In this document: positions 1 to 9,067 of the stretch, in pieces | Numbering within the stretch: the stretch's first letter is position 1 | Layout of the letters: each line of letters begins with the position of its first letter | Origin: Porticoccus sp. | GTDB lineage: Bacteria; Pseudomonadota; Gammaproteobacteria; Pseudomonadales; Porticoccaceae | NCBI GenBank assembly: GCA_002707685.1 | Contig: PANQ01000008.1 | Span: 1 to 46,044, forward strand | Reading direction: 5' to 3' | Length of the DNA: 46,044 nucleotides | Made by a program: the position numbers and the translations under genes | Notes under the pieces: generated by a model | Told to the model about the DNA's origin: nothing | The model's input: the letters and a program-made list of their open reading frames with translations, nothing else | The model's database searches: none

Positions 1-143
1 GTCATCCCCCATCATGAACGGAACCTCGCCCGGCTTCAGACTCATTTCATCTTGGAATCACACCCGCCCTCCAGACTCACTTCATATTGGACAAGGCTAG
101 GCCTAGATTTTTGTTGAGCAGCCCATTAGACTCCCTATCCTCA

Positions 144-165
144 GGCAGATTTGCCCGTTTTTTTT
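144..165 (+). terminator. weak candidate terminator of an upstream gene
   Basis: A 4-bp hairpin (GGCA, loop GATT, TGCC) is followed by CG and eight T residues. The stem is short, so this is only a candidate. It would end transcription arriving from the left of the window, just before the lipoprotein gene. The first 150 bases otherwise show no gene, only a 20-nt imperfect direct repeat at 37-56 and 72-91. Confidence 0.3.
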
Positions 166-186
166 CAATACCCAGAGGGAGTCGAT

Positions 187-504
187 ATGAATTTTGTAAA
201 GTTACTTGGTATTTCGGTATTAATCTTGGGTCTGGCTGCTTGTGGCGGTTCTGATAACGGTACTAGCGAAGAGCAAGCTGCAGCAGAAGCAGCCGCAGCT
301 TTGTCCCCTGAAGAAAAAGCCGCCGCAGAAGCCAAGGCCAAAGAAGAAGAGTTAAAAGCAATTGAAGAAGCAAGAATTGCTAATGAAGAAGCAAGAAAGA
401 AAGCTGCTGAAGAAGCGGTACCTCTTCCCAAGGAAAAGATTCTGCCTGAAGGCATGGTGGAAGGCAGTGTTGAGCACTCCATCTGGTTGAACAATCAACA
501 ATAA
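187..504 (+). CDS. small Ala/Glu/Lys-rich lipoprotein
   Basis: A 105-residue protein that starts with a lipoprotein signal peptide (MNFVKLLGISVLILGLAAC), with the lipobox LAAC at residues 16-19, so it should be lipidated on Cys19 and membrane anchored. The mature part is almost entirely Ala, Glu and Lys in heptad-like spacing (residues 28-80), which suggests a long charged helix or coiled coil. The C-terminus is more normal in composition. ATG 187 is chosen because a purine-rich AGAGGGAG lies just upstream and the signal peptide begins there; the frame is open further upstream but only from a TTG. No function can be assigned. A strong hairpin terminator follows, so it is probably monocistronic. 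Confidence 0.75.
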   Translation: MNFVKLLGISVLILGLAACGGSDNGTSEEQAAAEAAAALSPEEKAAAEAKAKEEELKAIEEARIANEEARKKAAEEAVPLPKEKILPEGMVEGSVEHSIWLNNQQ

Positions 505-512
505 TTAAAAAT

Positions 513-573
513 AGCAGGTCTGTTCTGGCGCACAACCGGTTAATTCCGGTACCAAAACAGACCTGCTTTTTTT
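513..573. terminator. bidirectional Rho-independent terminator
   Basis: Perfect 12-bp arms AGCAGGTCTGTT (513-524) and AACAGACCTGCT (556-567) are followed by seven T residues on the plus strand. On the minus strand the same stem is followed by ATTTTTAATT. It ends the lipoprotein transcript and can also stop transcription from the converging gene at 681-1079. Confidence 0.85.
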
Positions 574-680
574 ATCGCTTTTTTGGTACCTCTCTTTTTA
601 GCTATTTCTGGTAGCGTATCTTTAGTCTCAGCCGCTACCAATCGCATGACTTGTCATCGCCAAGCGTCACCGCTCCAGTT

Positions 681-1079
681 TTACTGGTTGAGCTCAGGCT
701 GTTTTACTTCCTTGGCGGGTATACAGGGTCGTCCACTTTGCTTCCTGACAGGACACCCTTTCTTGACATGTTGACGCGTTTCGATGATTGATTCGATCGC
801 CGCTCTCGGGTTGCTGTTGATATTTTTCTGGCAGTAGTTGTCCATCCATTCAGCCACCTCGCTACCCTTGTTTGTGCCCAATACCCCCTGAGGGTGTTTT
901 CCTGCATATTTGTATTCGTTATAACCTGCCACAAAACCCTGTAACCAGTTGAGTGACGGACTGTGGTTATTCTGCTTGCGGACGTCTATCCATTCAGAGC
1001 AGTTTTCAGCGATTTTATCGGGTGAGGCATAGAGAAGTGGAGTGATTAAGAGCCCTAGTGCGAGCAGACAGTATTTCAT
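681..1079 (-). CDS. small secreted protein with four cysteines
   Basis: A 132-residue protein with a classical Sec signal peptide (MKYCLLALGLLITPLLYASP, cleavage near residue 18). The mature domain has four cysteines (NCSEW, YCQKN, GCPVR, PCIPA), enough for two disulfides, and a central LQGFVAGYNEY segment followed by an amphipathic helix. The Cys-x(n)-W-x-x-GF-x-x-G pattern is loosely reminiscent of small periplasmic HdeA/Rap1a-type proteins, but the similarity is weak and no function is claimed. An AAGGAA ribosome binding site precedes the ATG. The gene stands alone, converging on the lipoprotein gene. Confidence 0.65.
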   Translation of the reverse strand: MKYCLLALGLLITPLLYASPDKIAENCSEWIDVRKQNNHSPSLNWLQGFVAGYNEYKYAGKHPQGVLGTNKGSEVAEWMDNYCQKNINSNPRAAIESIIETRQHVKKGCPVRKQSGRPCIPAKEVKQPELNQ

Positions 1080-1230
1080 TTATAGGTTCCTTAGAGTAGA
1101 GAGAGTCGGGTAATGCTTATACTCTGGCGAATGTCTTGTGCAGAATCGAGAGATTCAAACAACTTTAGCCGTTAAGCGCAACAGGGCTTGCCAACATGGG
1201 TTTTTGATTTCCGCTGATTGTTTCTGCGCA

Positions 1231-2319
1231 CTACAAACTGGCCTTCTTTAGTAAAACCCCACATTCGAGATGATGGGTATAGGGAAATTGATCAAAAACC
1301 GCAAAATGTTCAATTCGATGGCTGTTGCCGATGACTTTCAGGTTTTCTCTCAGAGTTAGTGGGTTGCAGGAGATATAGAGAATGTTGTCGAACTTCATGG
1401 CCAGTTGAAGCGTCAGGTCATCCAGCCCGGCCCTTGGTGGGTCCAGAAAGAGGGTGCTGAAACTATAGCTGTCCAGGTCGATATGCTGCAATCTGCGAAA
1501 CGGGCGAACACCATCCAGGGCCTGACAGAAGTCCTCGCTGGACATTCTTACAATGGTGACATTATCAATGCTGTTGCTGTATAGATTGGCGGTTGCCGAT
1601 CGCACTGAGATTTTAGAGATCTCTGTTGCCAGCACACGATTAAAATTTTGTGCCAGGACACAGGTAAAATTACCGTTACCACAGTACAGCTCCAGGAGGT
1701 CACCACTACAGTCGCTGGTCTTGTCCAGTGACCAGGCCAGCATGTTCTGATTAATGTTGGCATTGGGTTGGGTAAAGCCGCCTTCAATCTGCTGATATTG
1801 ATAATATTTGTTATCGACGTGTAATCTTTCCAGGACATAGTCCCGCTCAAGGATAATTTTCTGTTTACGGCTTCTGCCGATGATCGCCACGCCGATACGT
1901 TGTTGTAGTGCCTCTGCGGCCGACTGCCACTCGTCATCCAGTTTCCTGTGATAGAGCAGTGTGATCAGCGCATCGCCACTCAACGTGGTTAAAAATTCCA
2001 CTGAAAATAAACGCCTGCTCAATATCGAAGAAGCGTTGATTTCTATAGCCAAGGCCGTCATGAGACGATTGATCAATACAGAGCCAATCGGAAACTCCGT
2101 GATGATATAGGGCGTTTTCTGACCAGGCTCATTCATGGCAAAATGTGCCAGGCCGTTTTCGTGCCAGATACGAAATTCGGCACGCATCCGAAAGTGCAGT
2201 GGCTCTGATGGATAGACTTCTATTTTTTCAGGAAGAGGGATATCTCGGAAGGTGGTATGTAGCTCCTTGAGCTTTTCGTCAAGTTGCTGCTGGTAATTAT
2301 CGGGATTAATGGTTTGCAC
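1231..2319 (-). CDS. trmA: tRNA (uracil-5-)-methyltransferase TrmA
   Basis: Methylates U54 in the T-loop of tRNAs to ribothymidine using S-adenosylmethionine, in the cytoplasm. At 362 residues it matches the normal family length. The SAM-binding loop LLELYCGNGNFT, the FLDPPRAGLD motif, the catalytic-cysteine motif YISCNPLTL and the C-terminal HHLECG segment with the general-base glutamate are all present in the right order. The N-terminal FRMRAEFRIWH stretch is also characteristic of TrmA. Translation begins at a GTG (2317-2319) preceded by TGAGGTAA. It lacks the Fe-S cluster cysteines and TRAM domain of RlmD, which separates it from that paralogue. Confidence 0.95.
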   Translation of the reverse strand: MQTINPDNYQQQLDEKLKELHTTFRDIPLPEKIEVYPSEPLHFRMRAEFRIWHENGLAHFAMNEPGQKTPYIITEFPIGSVLINRLMTALAIEINASSILSRRLFSVEFLTTLSGDALITLLYHRKLDDEWQSAAEALQQRIGVAIIGRSRKQKIILERDYVLERLHVDNKYYQYQQIEGGFTQPNANINQNMLAWSLDKTSDCSGDLLELYCGNGNFTCVLAQNFNRVLATEISKISVRSATANLYSNSIDNVTIVRMSSEDFCQALDGVRPFRRLQHIDLDSYSFSTLFLDPPRAGLDDLTLQLAMKFDNILYISCNPLTLRENLKVIGNSHRIEHFAVFDQFPYTHHLECGVLLKKASL

Positions 2320-2448
2320 GGATTACCTCACCATCAGGGGAGATTAAGCTGGATACTAAAGCAGCCCCTTAAAGAGGCTTATCCATTAAAGAGTGAGGTG
2401 AACAGTCAATGCGATACGGCTGGCCCGGCAAGAGAGAGTATTGCCTGT

Positions 2449-2766
2449 TTACTTCTTGTTCGCATCTCTCAATCGACGCTGTGCTTCCAGGTAGCGCGGC
2501 ATTGGGCCGGCATCTTCATACACCTCGCTACCCTCTTCAACACGGATAACCTTGGAGCCGGGTATATAAGGCATTTCAGCTTCCAGTGTTTCCAGTGCAA
2601 CGCTCAGCAAATGCGCCGCTATCTCGTTGGCGGGCAGTTGGTACATTTCGGAAAGAGCCTGAAGTTTAATCTGGTCTGATTCGTGTACGCTGATTGACGT
2701 GGGCAGTAGATCAGCATTTTCGGCTGATCGTTTCTCCCAGTCCTGAAGAAGTTGGGAAAAAGCCAT
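2449..2766 (-). CDS. conserved gammaproteobacterial hypothetical protein
   Basis: A 105-residue soluble protein. Pseudomonas and Marinobacter relatives of this small family are usually labelled 'type 1 pili tip component', a name with no visible basis in the sequence. The central LPANEIAAHLLSVALETLEAEMPYIPGSKVI segment and the following YEDAGPMPRYLEAQRRL motif are the recognisable family core. No signal peptide or membrane helix is seen. ATG 2766 is preferred over the upstream ATG 2787 because a run of six G residues sits a few bases before it and family members begin with M-x-FS. Function unknown. Confidence 0.7.
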   Translation of the reverse strand: MAFSQLLQDWEKRSAENADLLPTSISVHESDQIKLQALSEMYQLPANEIAAHLLSVALETLEAEMPYIPGSKVIRVEEGSEVYEDAGPMPRYLEAQRRLRDANKK

Positions 2767-3305
2767 TGGGCCCCCCTGATAGTTCATTGTTACCTCGACT
2801 ACTGCGGCTAATCAAATTGTGTCAACTTAATGTAAAACATTCAGCTCCAAAAAGGTACGGCTTTTCAGCAGGAAAAACAGATTGAAGTTATGGGTTTTTG
2901 GGCTGCAGGCGGCCCAGTACTTAAGGGTATTGTACAAAATTTTTGATAAAAATAGGGAGGATAGTGGCCCAAATTGAAGAGAAGGCCTTTTTATCTCCTC
3001 TTACTTTCTTCCATCCAGGTGGAATGAAAAGTTTGCATGGCGCTGCGACACTTCATTAGCGTAAGCCTAGATCATTGTTGAAAAATTTTTCGGTAATCAT
3101 CCAGGCTTGCATACGGCTTCCTTTAGATGAAAATGGTGGCTCATTCTTGGGCATGTTATAGCTTTTTGATATTAATTATTCTCTTCTCCCGATCGTAGTA
3201 AAAGGATTCCTGCCTATACTACAGATAGCAGCTAACCCCAATGAGCCTGTTGCAGTAAACGACTTGGGTGGCTGGATAATTTTTTGCTCATGTGGAGGAG
3301 AATGT
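2767..3305. other. intergenic region, no gene seen
   Basis: About 540 bases between the divergently transcribed hypothetical gene and the membrane protein gene. It is AT-rich and should hold both promoters. A TATACT hexamer at 3215-3220 is a possible -10 for the rightward gene, but no good -35 lies at the right distance. A short GTG frame near 2964 has a Shine-Dalgarno too close to its start and no recognisable product. No tRNA, repeat or clear terminator was found. Confidence 0.5.
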
Positions 3306-3860
3306 ATGAGACGCTATTACTTTATCAGTGATGAGCTGGATGATTTGAGCCTTATTGAGCGTGAGCTGGAAGACCATGGCATGACTAGGCCGCAAATCCA
3401 TGTTTTGAGCCTCGATGATGACGGATTGGCACACCATCACCTGAATGACGTTGCTCCGCTGTTTCGTAAAGATGTGATTCGAGCAACAGCAGTCGCTGGT
3501 GTATTCGGTTTTCTTAGCGCTGTTCTGGTGATGTCCTTTGCCGTTTTCTCCGGCGCCACTGCGTCAATAGGCTGGATCCCATTTGTCATGCTGGCATTTG
3601 TAGTTATGGGCTTGATTACCTGGGAAGGTGGTATGTGGGGCATTCAACAGCCGAACTCCCGCTTCAAGCGTTTTCAGAAGGCCCTGGCAGCGGGTAAGCA
3701 CATTCTTTATGTGGATGTAACGTCTGGGCAACGTTCAATATTGATGGGTGTTATCGAGCGGCACCCCGGATTGGAAAACGCTGGCAGCGAGGATTCGTCC
3801 AATGGGTTGCTGATCAGCGCTGAAAACGGTGTGCAGCGTTTTGCGAAATGGGCACCCTGA
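3306..3860 (+). CDS. two-helix membrane protein of unknown function
   Basis: A 184-residue protein beginning MRRYYFISDELDDLSLIERELEDHG. A soluble N-terminal region of about 55 residues (including QIHVLSLDDDG) is followed by two transmembrane helices (about residues 58-80 and 86-105) and a conserved WEGGMWGIQ turn, then a cytoplasmic tail. The family is common in Pseudomonas relatives and is often labelled 'NAD/FAD-utilizing enzyme apparently involved in cell division', but no nucleotide-binding motif is visible here. ATG 3306 is chosen because GGAGGAG lies 5-11 bases upstream and relatives start with MRRYYF. The gene stands alone. Confidence 0.75.
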   Translation: MRRYYFISDELDDLSLIERELEDHGMTRPQIHVLSLDDDGLAHHHLNDVAPLFRKDVIRATAVAGVFGFLSAVLVMSFAVFSGATASIGWIPFVMLAFVVMGLITWEGGMWGIQQPNSRFKRFQKALAAGKHILYVDVTSGQRSILMGVIERHPGLENAGSEDSSNGLLISAENGVQRFAKWAP

Positions 3861-3973
3861 TGAGCGACTTCTTGAACCGGGATAATCGTCAGCTGATCTG
3901 AAGAAACCCGGGACTCATGCAGGGCGCCCAGAGCCATCGTGGATGTAGTCTCCCGTTTATTTTACTCGGGGGG

Positions 3974-4330
3974 CTACTCTGTATCTGGTGAGCCAGTCGT
4001 CTCCAGCTCGCTGGTTTTGGCCGCGAGGATAAAATCGTTGCGGTGCAGTCCGCGGATCTTGTGGCTCCACCAGGTAACCGTCACCTTGCCCCACTCGAGC
4101 AGGATAGCAGGGTGGTGCTGAACTTTTTCGGCCAACTCACCAACGTGATTGGCAAAGGTGAGCGCTTGCCGAAAGTTGCTGAAGTGGAAGCTCTTTTCAA
4201 GTTGTTTGATCCCGTCTCTATCCAGCACAGCCCAGCCGGGGATCTGTTCCATCAGAGAGTCTATTTGTGCATCGTCAACCCTGGGGGCATCAGCTCTACA
4301 GGCTTCGCAGTGTTCTTTGGCTAGTGTCAT
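3974..4330 (-). CDS. phhB: pterin-4a-carbinolamine dehydratase PhhB
   Basis: Dehydrates 4a-hydroxytetrahydropterin during recycling of the pterin cofactor of phenylalanine hydroxylase. The 118-residue length is typical. The catalytic signature (two adjacent histidines in EKVQHHPAI) and the conserved [21 protein letters not shown] segment are intact, as is the N-terminal CEACRADAP motif found in many proteobacterial members. A GGAG lies 9 bases before the ATG. No phenylalanine hydroxylase gene is in the window, so the partner must be elsewhere or the enzyme serves another pterin-dependent protein. It is the last of a minus-strand group after yccA and tusE. Confidence 0.93.
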   Translation of the reverse strand: MTLAKEHCEACRADAPRVDDAQIDSLMEQIPGWAVLDRDGIKQLEKSFHFSNFRQALTFANHVGELAEKVQHHPAILLEWGKVTVTWWSHKIRGLHRNDFILAAKTSELETTGSPDTE

Positions 4331-4360
4331 GATGAATGCTCCATAGTTTACTGGTAAGTG

Positions 4361-4669
4361 TTACAGGCAGTTTTTTGGAGGTGGCAAGCCGGCCAGTCTG
4401 GCGACTTGTTTAGCCGGACTTGGCGGGAATAGCTGCATCAGGTATATGCTTCGTGCTTTCCCTATTTCCAGATACTCGGCCATGAATTTTATCAGGGGTC
4501 GCATGGACGGCGAAAAGCCGTAGGTGGCATAGAATTGTCGTGCCAGAAGAATCACTTCAAGGTGAGCATCGGTCAGTTGTATTTCAGTTTTGGCAGCTTC
4601 CTGCCTGGCCCGGTTTTTAGACCAGGCAGGAAGTTTTGTTAGATGGTTGCGTGTCGTGGCCTCAGTCAC
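4361..4669 (-). CDS. tusE: sulfur relay protein TusE (DsrC family)
   Basis: The last carrier of the Tus sulfur relay, which accepts persulfide from TusBCD and passes it to MnmA for 2-thiouridine synthesis at tRNA wobble positions. The 102-residue protein has the family core HLEVILLARQFYATYGFSPSMRPL and ends PPPKNCL, with the conserved penultimate cysteine that carries sulfur. Only one cysteine is present at the C-terminus; the second redox cysteine of true DsrC is absent, so TusE is the better name. Translation starts at GTG 4669, six bases after the stop of the yccA-like gene, so the two are probably translationally coupled. The same pairing occurs in E. coli. Confidence 0.9.
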   Translation of the reverse strand: MTEATTRNHLTKLPAWSKNRARQEAAKTEIQLTDAHLEVILLARQFYATYGFSPSMRPLIKFMAEYLEIGKARSIYLMQLFPPSPAKQVARLAGLPPPKNCL

Positions 4670-4675
4670 CTGAGA

Positions 4676-5329
4676 TCAATCGTTACTCATGCCAAGCAGG
4701 TGCAGAAGGCTGGTAAATACGTTATAAATCATCACATAGAGTGTAACTGTGGCTGATATGTAGTTGCGTTCACCACCATGAATAATGGCACTGGTCTGCC
4801 ACATGATGACTCCGGAAGAAATCAGCAGAAAAATACACGACAGGGCCAAGGCCAGCCCTTGAATCTGCAGAAAAAAATTGGCGATGGCGGCAACGAAAGC
4901 CATCAAAATGCCGACCATCAGGAAACCGCCCATAAAGGACAGTTCCTTACGGGTTACCAATACGTAACCGGAACAGGCAAGGAAGATCAATGCGGTCCCG
5001 CCGAGCGCGGTTATTACCGGCTCGGTACCTGAGGTTGCCAGATAAAAGCTGATAATGGGTCCTAATGTAAAGCCCATCCATCCTGTCAGGGCAAAAACCC
5101 AAATCAGTCCGGCAGAACTGTTTTTGTTCTTTTCAACCATCCACAGACAGATAAAGAACGGCAACAGTGTCCACAGCCCCATATAGGGTGCATTGACCGC
5201 CATTGCCACGCCACACATGACGGCGCTAAATGCCAGTGTCATGGCCAGAAGCGCGTAAGTATTGCGCAGAACCTTGACGACTGAGGGGTCGAGTGTTGTT
5301 GTCGAACTAACTGATTTTTCGTATGCCAT
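4676..5329 (-). CDS. yccA: Bax inhibitor-1/YccA family membrane protein
   Basis: A 217-residue protein with seven hydrophobic helices, typical of the BI-1/YccA family. E. coli YccA is a substrate and modulator of the FtsH protease. Recognisable parts are the N-terminal VVKVLRNTYALLAMTLAFSA, the second helix around GLWTLLPFFICLW, and the C-terminal SAIIHGGERNYISATVTLY motif followed by FTSLLHLLG. ATG 5329 is preferred to a start 14 codons upstream because GGAGG sits at 5341-5345 and family members begin close to MAYEK. It precedes tusE by six bases in an apparent operon, the order also found in E. coli. Confidence 0.88.
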   Translation of the reverse strand: MAYEKSVSSTTTLDPSVVKVLRNTYALLAMTLAFSAVMCGVAMAVNAPYMGLWTLLPFFICLWMVEKNKNSSAGLIWVFALTGWMGFTLGPIISFYLATSGTEPVITALGGTALIFLACSGYVLVTRKELSFMGGFLMVGILMAFVAAIANFFLQIQGLALALSCIFLLISSGVIMWQTSAIIHGGERNYISATVTLYVMIYNVFTSLLHLLGMSND

Positions 5330-5437
5330 GGCTTTTTGAGCCTCCTGATGCTGAATTCTTACGTTGGACATATCTTACAAGCTGTAAGTTTCAAAGCAAT
5401 GATTACCGTTCGTGATATTGACAATCTTCACTGGCTA

Positions 5438-6595
5438 TCATTCGTCCTCGAAAAACCGCAGAATTTCCTGCCGTTGCGCCAAACCGTCCTGATAGCCCAA
5501 CTCCAGAAGCTTGCGGCAGAAGCCTTTTGAAAAGAGTAGGTAGCTGGCTGTATTGACACCACCTCCCCTGGCGGTGGCGCCGGTGAGCCGAAGAAACATA
5601 CGAATACTGCCTGGTAATTCATCCAGAAAATCGCAGGCAATCTTGTCGATGGGCTGGGATGGCAGAATCGCCAGAAATTTTACCGGTTTCAGATCAGTCA
5701 GGCCGTGTTTTTCCCGCTCGCTTTCAGATAGATGTTCTGAGAGACGATTGATATTTTTCAATGTTTCCAAATCGCTTTCTATACTGTCGATAAAAGCGCT
5801 ACTAAGCATGTGTCCAACGATCTGGGCGATGGAAGGTGAGTGATTAATGGGTGGCGGTCGATTTTTGCCGTTGGGTGAATCACTGACACCGATAACAAAC
5901 ACCTTGTCTGCACCGAGGTTCAATGCGGGACTGAGCGGTTTGAGTTGCCTGACAGCACCATCACCAAAAAACTGGTCTTTGATTTGAATCGCCGGGAACA
6001 GGAAAGGAATGGCCGAGGAAGCCATGAGGTGGTCAATCGACAGTTCTGTGCGCAGACCCAGTTGTCGGGAAACAGCCCAGGACTCATGAACGTCTGAACC
6101 TTCAAAAAAGGTTACCGATTTGCCAGTGCTATAACTCATGGCTGTAATGCTGACAGCGTCGAGCTCCCCACTGTTAATGGCTTCCCGGATATGGCGAAAC
6201 CGGACATAGTTATCCAGTAACTCCCGCAACGGGGTATTGTCCAGTAGTGCTTTTGGTTTTCCCAGGGCGTAGCCACTGTGAAAAAAAGACGCCAACATGT
6301 GAAAGCTGTTTTTAAGCACGCCAAAAAGGTCCGTGCGATAAACCTTGGCCGCATCCAGTTGGTGCCAGATGGCTTCCAGTTTTTTGATTCTGAGGCTGAA
6401 GGGTCCTGCCCGGCCGGCAATTGCCAGAGTATTGATAGCACCGGCGGAGGTGCCACAGATAATCGGAAAGGGATTTTTGACGTCTTTCGGCAAGGTCTCG
6501 GCGACCGCCTTTAGAACACCGACATGATAGGCAGCCCTTGCTCCCCCGCCGGACAGTACCAGGCCCACTTTAACCGGCTTGTCGTGTTTACCCAT
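5438..6595 (-). CDS. patatin-like phospholipase
   Basis: A 385-residue protein with a patatin catalytic domain in its first 220 residues: the oxyanion-hole GGGARAAYHVGVL, the nucleophile elbow GTSAG, and the catalytic aspartate in GDGAVRQLKPLSPA. Members hydrolyse acyl chains from lipids. The C-terminal half (from about residue 250) has no motif I recognise. There is no signal peptide, so it is probably cytoplasmic or peripheral to the inner membrane. ATG 6595 is used; the frame also has a TTG four codons earlier. It is transcribed away from comEC, with about 200 bases between them. Confidence 0.88.
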   Translation of the reverse strand: MGKHDKPVKVGLVLSGGGARAAYHVGVLKAVAETLPKDVKNPFPIICGTSAGAINTLAIAGRAGPFSLRIKKLEAIWHQLDAAKVYRTDLFGVLKNSFHMLASFFHSGYALGKPKALLDNTPLRELLDNYVRFRHIREAINSGELDAVSITAMSYSTGKSVTFFEGSDVHESWAVSRQLGLRTELSIDHLMASSAIPFLFPAIQIKDQFFGDGAVRQLKPLSPALNLGADKVFVIGVSDSPNGKNRPPPINHSPSIAQIVGHMLSSAFIDSIESDLETLKNINRLSEHLSESEREKHGLTDLKPVKFLAILPSQPIDKIACDFLDELPGSIRMFLRLTGATARGGGVNTASYLLFSKGFCRKLLELGYQDGLAQRQEILRFFEDE

Positions 6596-6802
6596 GATTT
6601 GTGCCAAAAATGGTTAGTAGATTAGTTTCCGCTATTTTTTGTTATCCGCCCATCAATCCCAGACTGACTGGCGAAACACCAGCCTGAACCCAAATCTGTC
6701 AAGGATCACCGGTAAGGGGAGTGCTGGCAATGGTTCAGTGGGTAACTATACTGGGCAAATATTCTGCTACCCGCAAGGTGGCTGGCGACAAGGATGTCCC
6801 GA

Positions 6803-9067
6803 ATGTTATCTCCCTACCTGTTTGCCACTGGTATCTTCAGCGTCGCTTTCTGGTCTCAGCTACCGCCCCTTTGGGTGATTTTGCTGTTTGTGCCGGCTGG
6901 TTTTCTGCTGCGTCGGTTCTGGGCGCCGCCCAGTTTCCTGTTATTGGGTATGGTGTATGGATGTCTTTGGGGCTATGACACATTGGGGCATCAGCTGCCC
7001 GATGAGTTCATCGCCACGGATTTCACTGTGATTGGCGAAGTTTACGGGATCCCGGTGCGCGATGGGCGTCGGGTGCAGTTTAATCTTCGCCTGGATGAAG
7101 CCTCCACCAATCTCAAGTTACAGAAACTCCGGCTCAGCTGGTATGGCGATCAGGCATCGCTACAGCCCGGGCAAGTCTGGCAGTTACAGGTCCGCTTGCG
7201 GCGTCCCAGGGGTTATGTCAATCCCGGTGGTTTTGATTATCAGGCATGGTTGATTCAACAGGGTTTTTCAGCCACGGGGTATGTCAGGACATCCCCGCAG
7301 AACCGGTTGCTTGAGCAGCGCTGGTCTCTTGACCGACTGCGTTATCAGTTGCAACAAAAGATTGCCGAGAGCCATGTCAACGACGACGCACAGGCACTGA
7401 TGTCGGCATTGACGATTGGTGATCGATCACACATATCAAAGGATCTTTGGTACCGCCTCTCATTGCTGGGCGTAATCCATCTGCTGGTGGTTTCTGGTCT
7501 GCACATCGGTTTCGTGGCGGCGATGGGCTACGGCACCGGTTCGTTGCTGGCCAAGTGTTTCACCCTGATCTGTCAACCGGTCAATGCCCGTTACACGGGG
7601 GCCGTCTTTTCCCTCGTTTTTGCGCTTTCCTACAGTGCGCTGGCCGGGTTCAGTCTGCCAACCCAGCGTGCATTGATTATGGTGATGGCCGCACTGGTTG
7701 CACTTTTGGCAAATCGTTACGTTGGCAGGGCCATGATATTTGGCCTGGCACTGGTCGGTGTCGCGCTAATCGACCCTCTGGCCATCATGGGTGCAGGTTT
7801 TTGGTTATCGTTCGGTGCGGTAGCGGGATTGTTGTGGCTGGTTCCGGCTGTGAATCATGTCCCGAAATGGCGGCTGTTTTTTCGGGTGCAGTGGCTGATG
7901 TTCCTCCTGTTGATTTTGCCGTTGGCCTTCTGGCAGCTACCGGTGGCCTGGTTCTCGCCATTGGTCAACAGCGTGGCTATTCCCTGGGTCAGTTTTCTGG
8001 TTGTGCCGCTCTGCCTGCTGGGTGTGGTGATTATCCCCATCAGCCCGGGTGTGGCTGAATGGCTGTGGTGGTTGGCGGGAAAGCAGTTGGAATGGTTTGT
8101 CCTCCTGACAGGCGAGCTCACGGTCCCAGCGTGGTTGCCACTTTATTCGCCATGGCCTCTGACTGGCCTGTCATTATTTCTGATGAGCTGTATTGCGGGG
8201 CTTGTTTTGTTGCCCAGAGGCATTCCCGGTCGCTATCTGGCGATTCCCCTGGCGGTTGCACTGTTTTATCTACCGACAGGTCGTCAGGTGCCTTTGACTG
8301 TCACGGTTCTCGATGTGGGTCAGGGATTGTCGATAGTGGTTCAGACCAGGCGGCACACACTGGTCTATGACACGGGGCCGGGTTATGCCGGGGGTTACGA
8401 TGCAGGCAGTGCCTTGGTCGCGCCGTTTCTGCGGAGGCAGGGAGTGACCGGGCTGGATGCGCTGGTGGTCAGTCACAGTGATAACGATCACGCCGGTGGT
8501 GTTGCCGGATTGCTGCGCCACTACAGCCCGACCATGTGGCTGGTCGGCAGTCCTGCCGTTGAAGAGACAGTTCCTGCATCTGAGCAGTGCCGTGCAGGGC
8601 AGTTCTGGAGGTGGGACGACGTAGAGTTCCGCATCCTCCATCCCGCCGATTCACGGCAAAAAAACAACAATAATCATTCCTGTGTGCTGGCGATCAGCTA
8701 TCTCGATCAGGTGATACTGTTGCCCGGCGATATCGATGCATCCGTGGAGCATCGATTGCTGCCACAATTACAGCAGATGGCGGCCGATAAAAAACAGTTT
8801 GCCCTGCTGATAGCACCTCACCACGGCAGTAAAACCTCATCTTCGAAACAGTTCCTGGCGGTGATCAGGCCGCAACAGGTGGTATTTTCCGCGGCCTATC
8901 GACACCATTTTGGGCATCCTGCCGAGTCGGTGGTGCAACGCTATCTGATGCAGGGCTCAACGGTGTGGAATACCGCAGAGCAGGGTGCGCTCATCTTCCG
9001 TTGGCAAGCCAGCGGCGAATTTTCCATGACGGCTCAGCGTAAGCAGGCGCGCCGTTATTGGTTTTGA
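6803..9067 (+). CDS. comEC: DNA internalisation protein ComEC/Rec2
   Basis: Inner membrane channel through which single-stranded DNA enters during natural transformation. The protein has the full architecture: two N-terminal helices with an OB-like DUF4131 domain (about residues 20-190), the multi-helix competence domain (LGVIHLLVVSGLHIGFVA at about 230, then helices to about 480), and a C-terminal metallo-beta-lactamase-like domain beginning TVTVLDVGQG at about 500. The metal motif SHSDNDHAGG (about 557-566) and APHHGS are intact, which supports nuclease activity. ATG 6803 is preferred because AAGGA lies eight bases upstream; ATG 6794 in the same frame is the alternative and directly abuts its purine stretch. 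It heads the run leading to exbB-exbD-msbA. Confidence 0.92.
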   Translation: MLSPYLFATGIFSVAFWSQLPPLWVILLFVPAGFLLRRFWAPPSFLLLGMVYGCLWGYDTLGHQLPDEFIATDFTVIGEVYGIPVRDGRRVQFNLRLDEASTNLKLQKLRLSWYGDQASLQPGQVWQLQVRLRRPRGYVNPGGFDYQAWLIQQGFSATGYVRTSPQNRLLEQRWSLDRLRYQLQQKIAESHVNDDAQALMSALTIGDRSHISKDLWYRLSLLGVIHLLVVSGLHIGFVAAMGYGTGSLLAKCFTLICQPVNARYTGAVFSLVFALSYSALAGFSLPTQRALIMVMAALVALLANRYVGRAMIFGLALVGVALIDPLAIMGAGFWLSFGAVAGLLWLVPAVNHVPKWRLFFRVQWLMFLLLILPLAFWQLPVAWFSPLVNSVAIPWVSFLVVPLCLLGVVIIPISPGVAEWLWWLAGKQLEWFVLLTGELTVPAWLPLYSPWPLTGLSLFLMSCIAGLVLLPRGIPGRYLAIPLAVALFYLPTGRQVPLTVTVLDVGQGLSIVVQTRRHTLVYDTGPGYAGGYDAGSALVAPFLRRQGVTGLDALVVSHSDNDHAGGVAGLLRHYSPTMWLVGSPAVEETVPASEQCRAGQFWRWDDVEFRILHPADSRQKNNNNHSCVLAISYLDQVILLPGDIDASVEHRLLPQLQQMAADKKQFALLIAPHHGSKTSSSKQFLAVIRPQQVVFSAAYRHHFGHPAESVVQRYLMQGSTVWNTAEQGALIFRWQASGEFSMTAQRKQARRYWF

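Noticed and set aside
2964..3060. short GTG frame after GGGAGG in the 2.8-3.3 kb gap
   Set aside because: Spacing from the purine run to the GTG is only three bases and the product of about 31 residues resembles nothing.
6721..6978. 85-codon frame overlapping the comEC start
   Set aside because: It is a shadow of comEC in another frame; the comEC frame has clear domain content.
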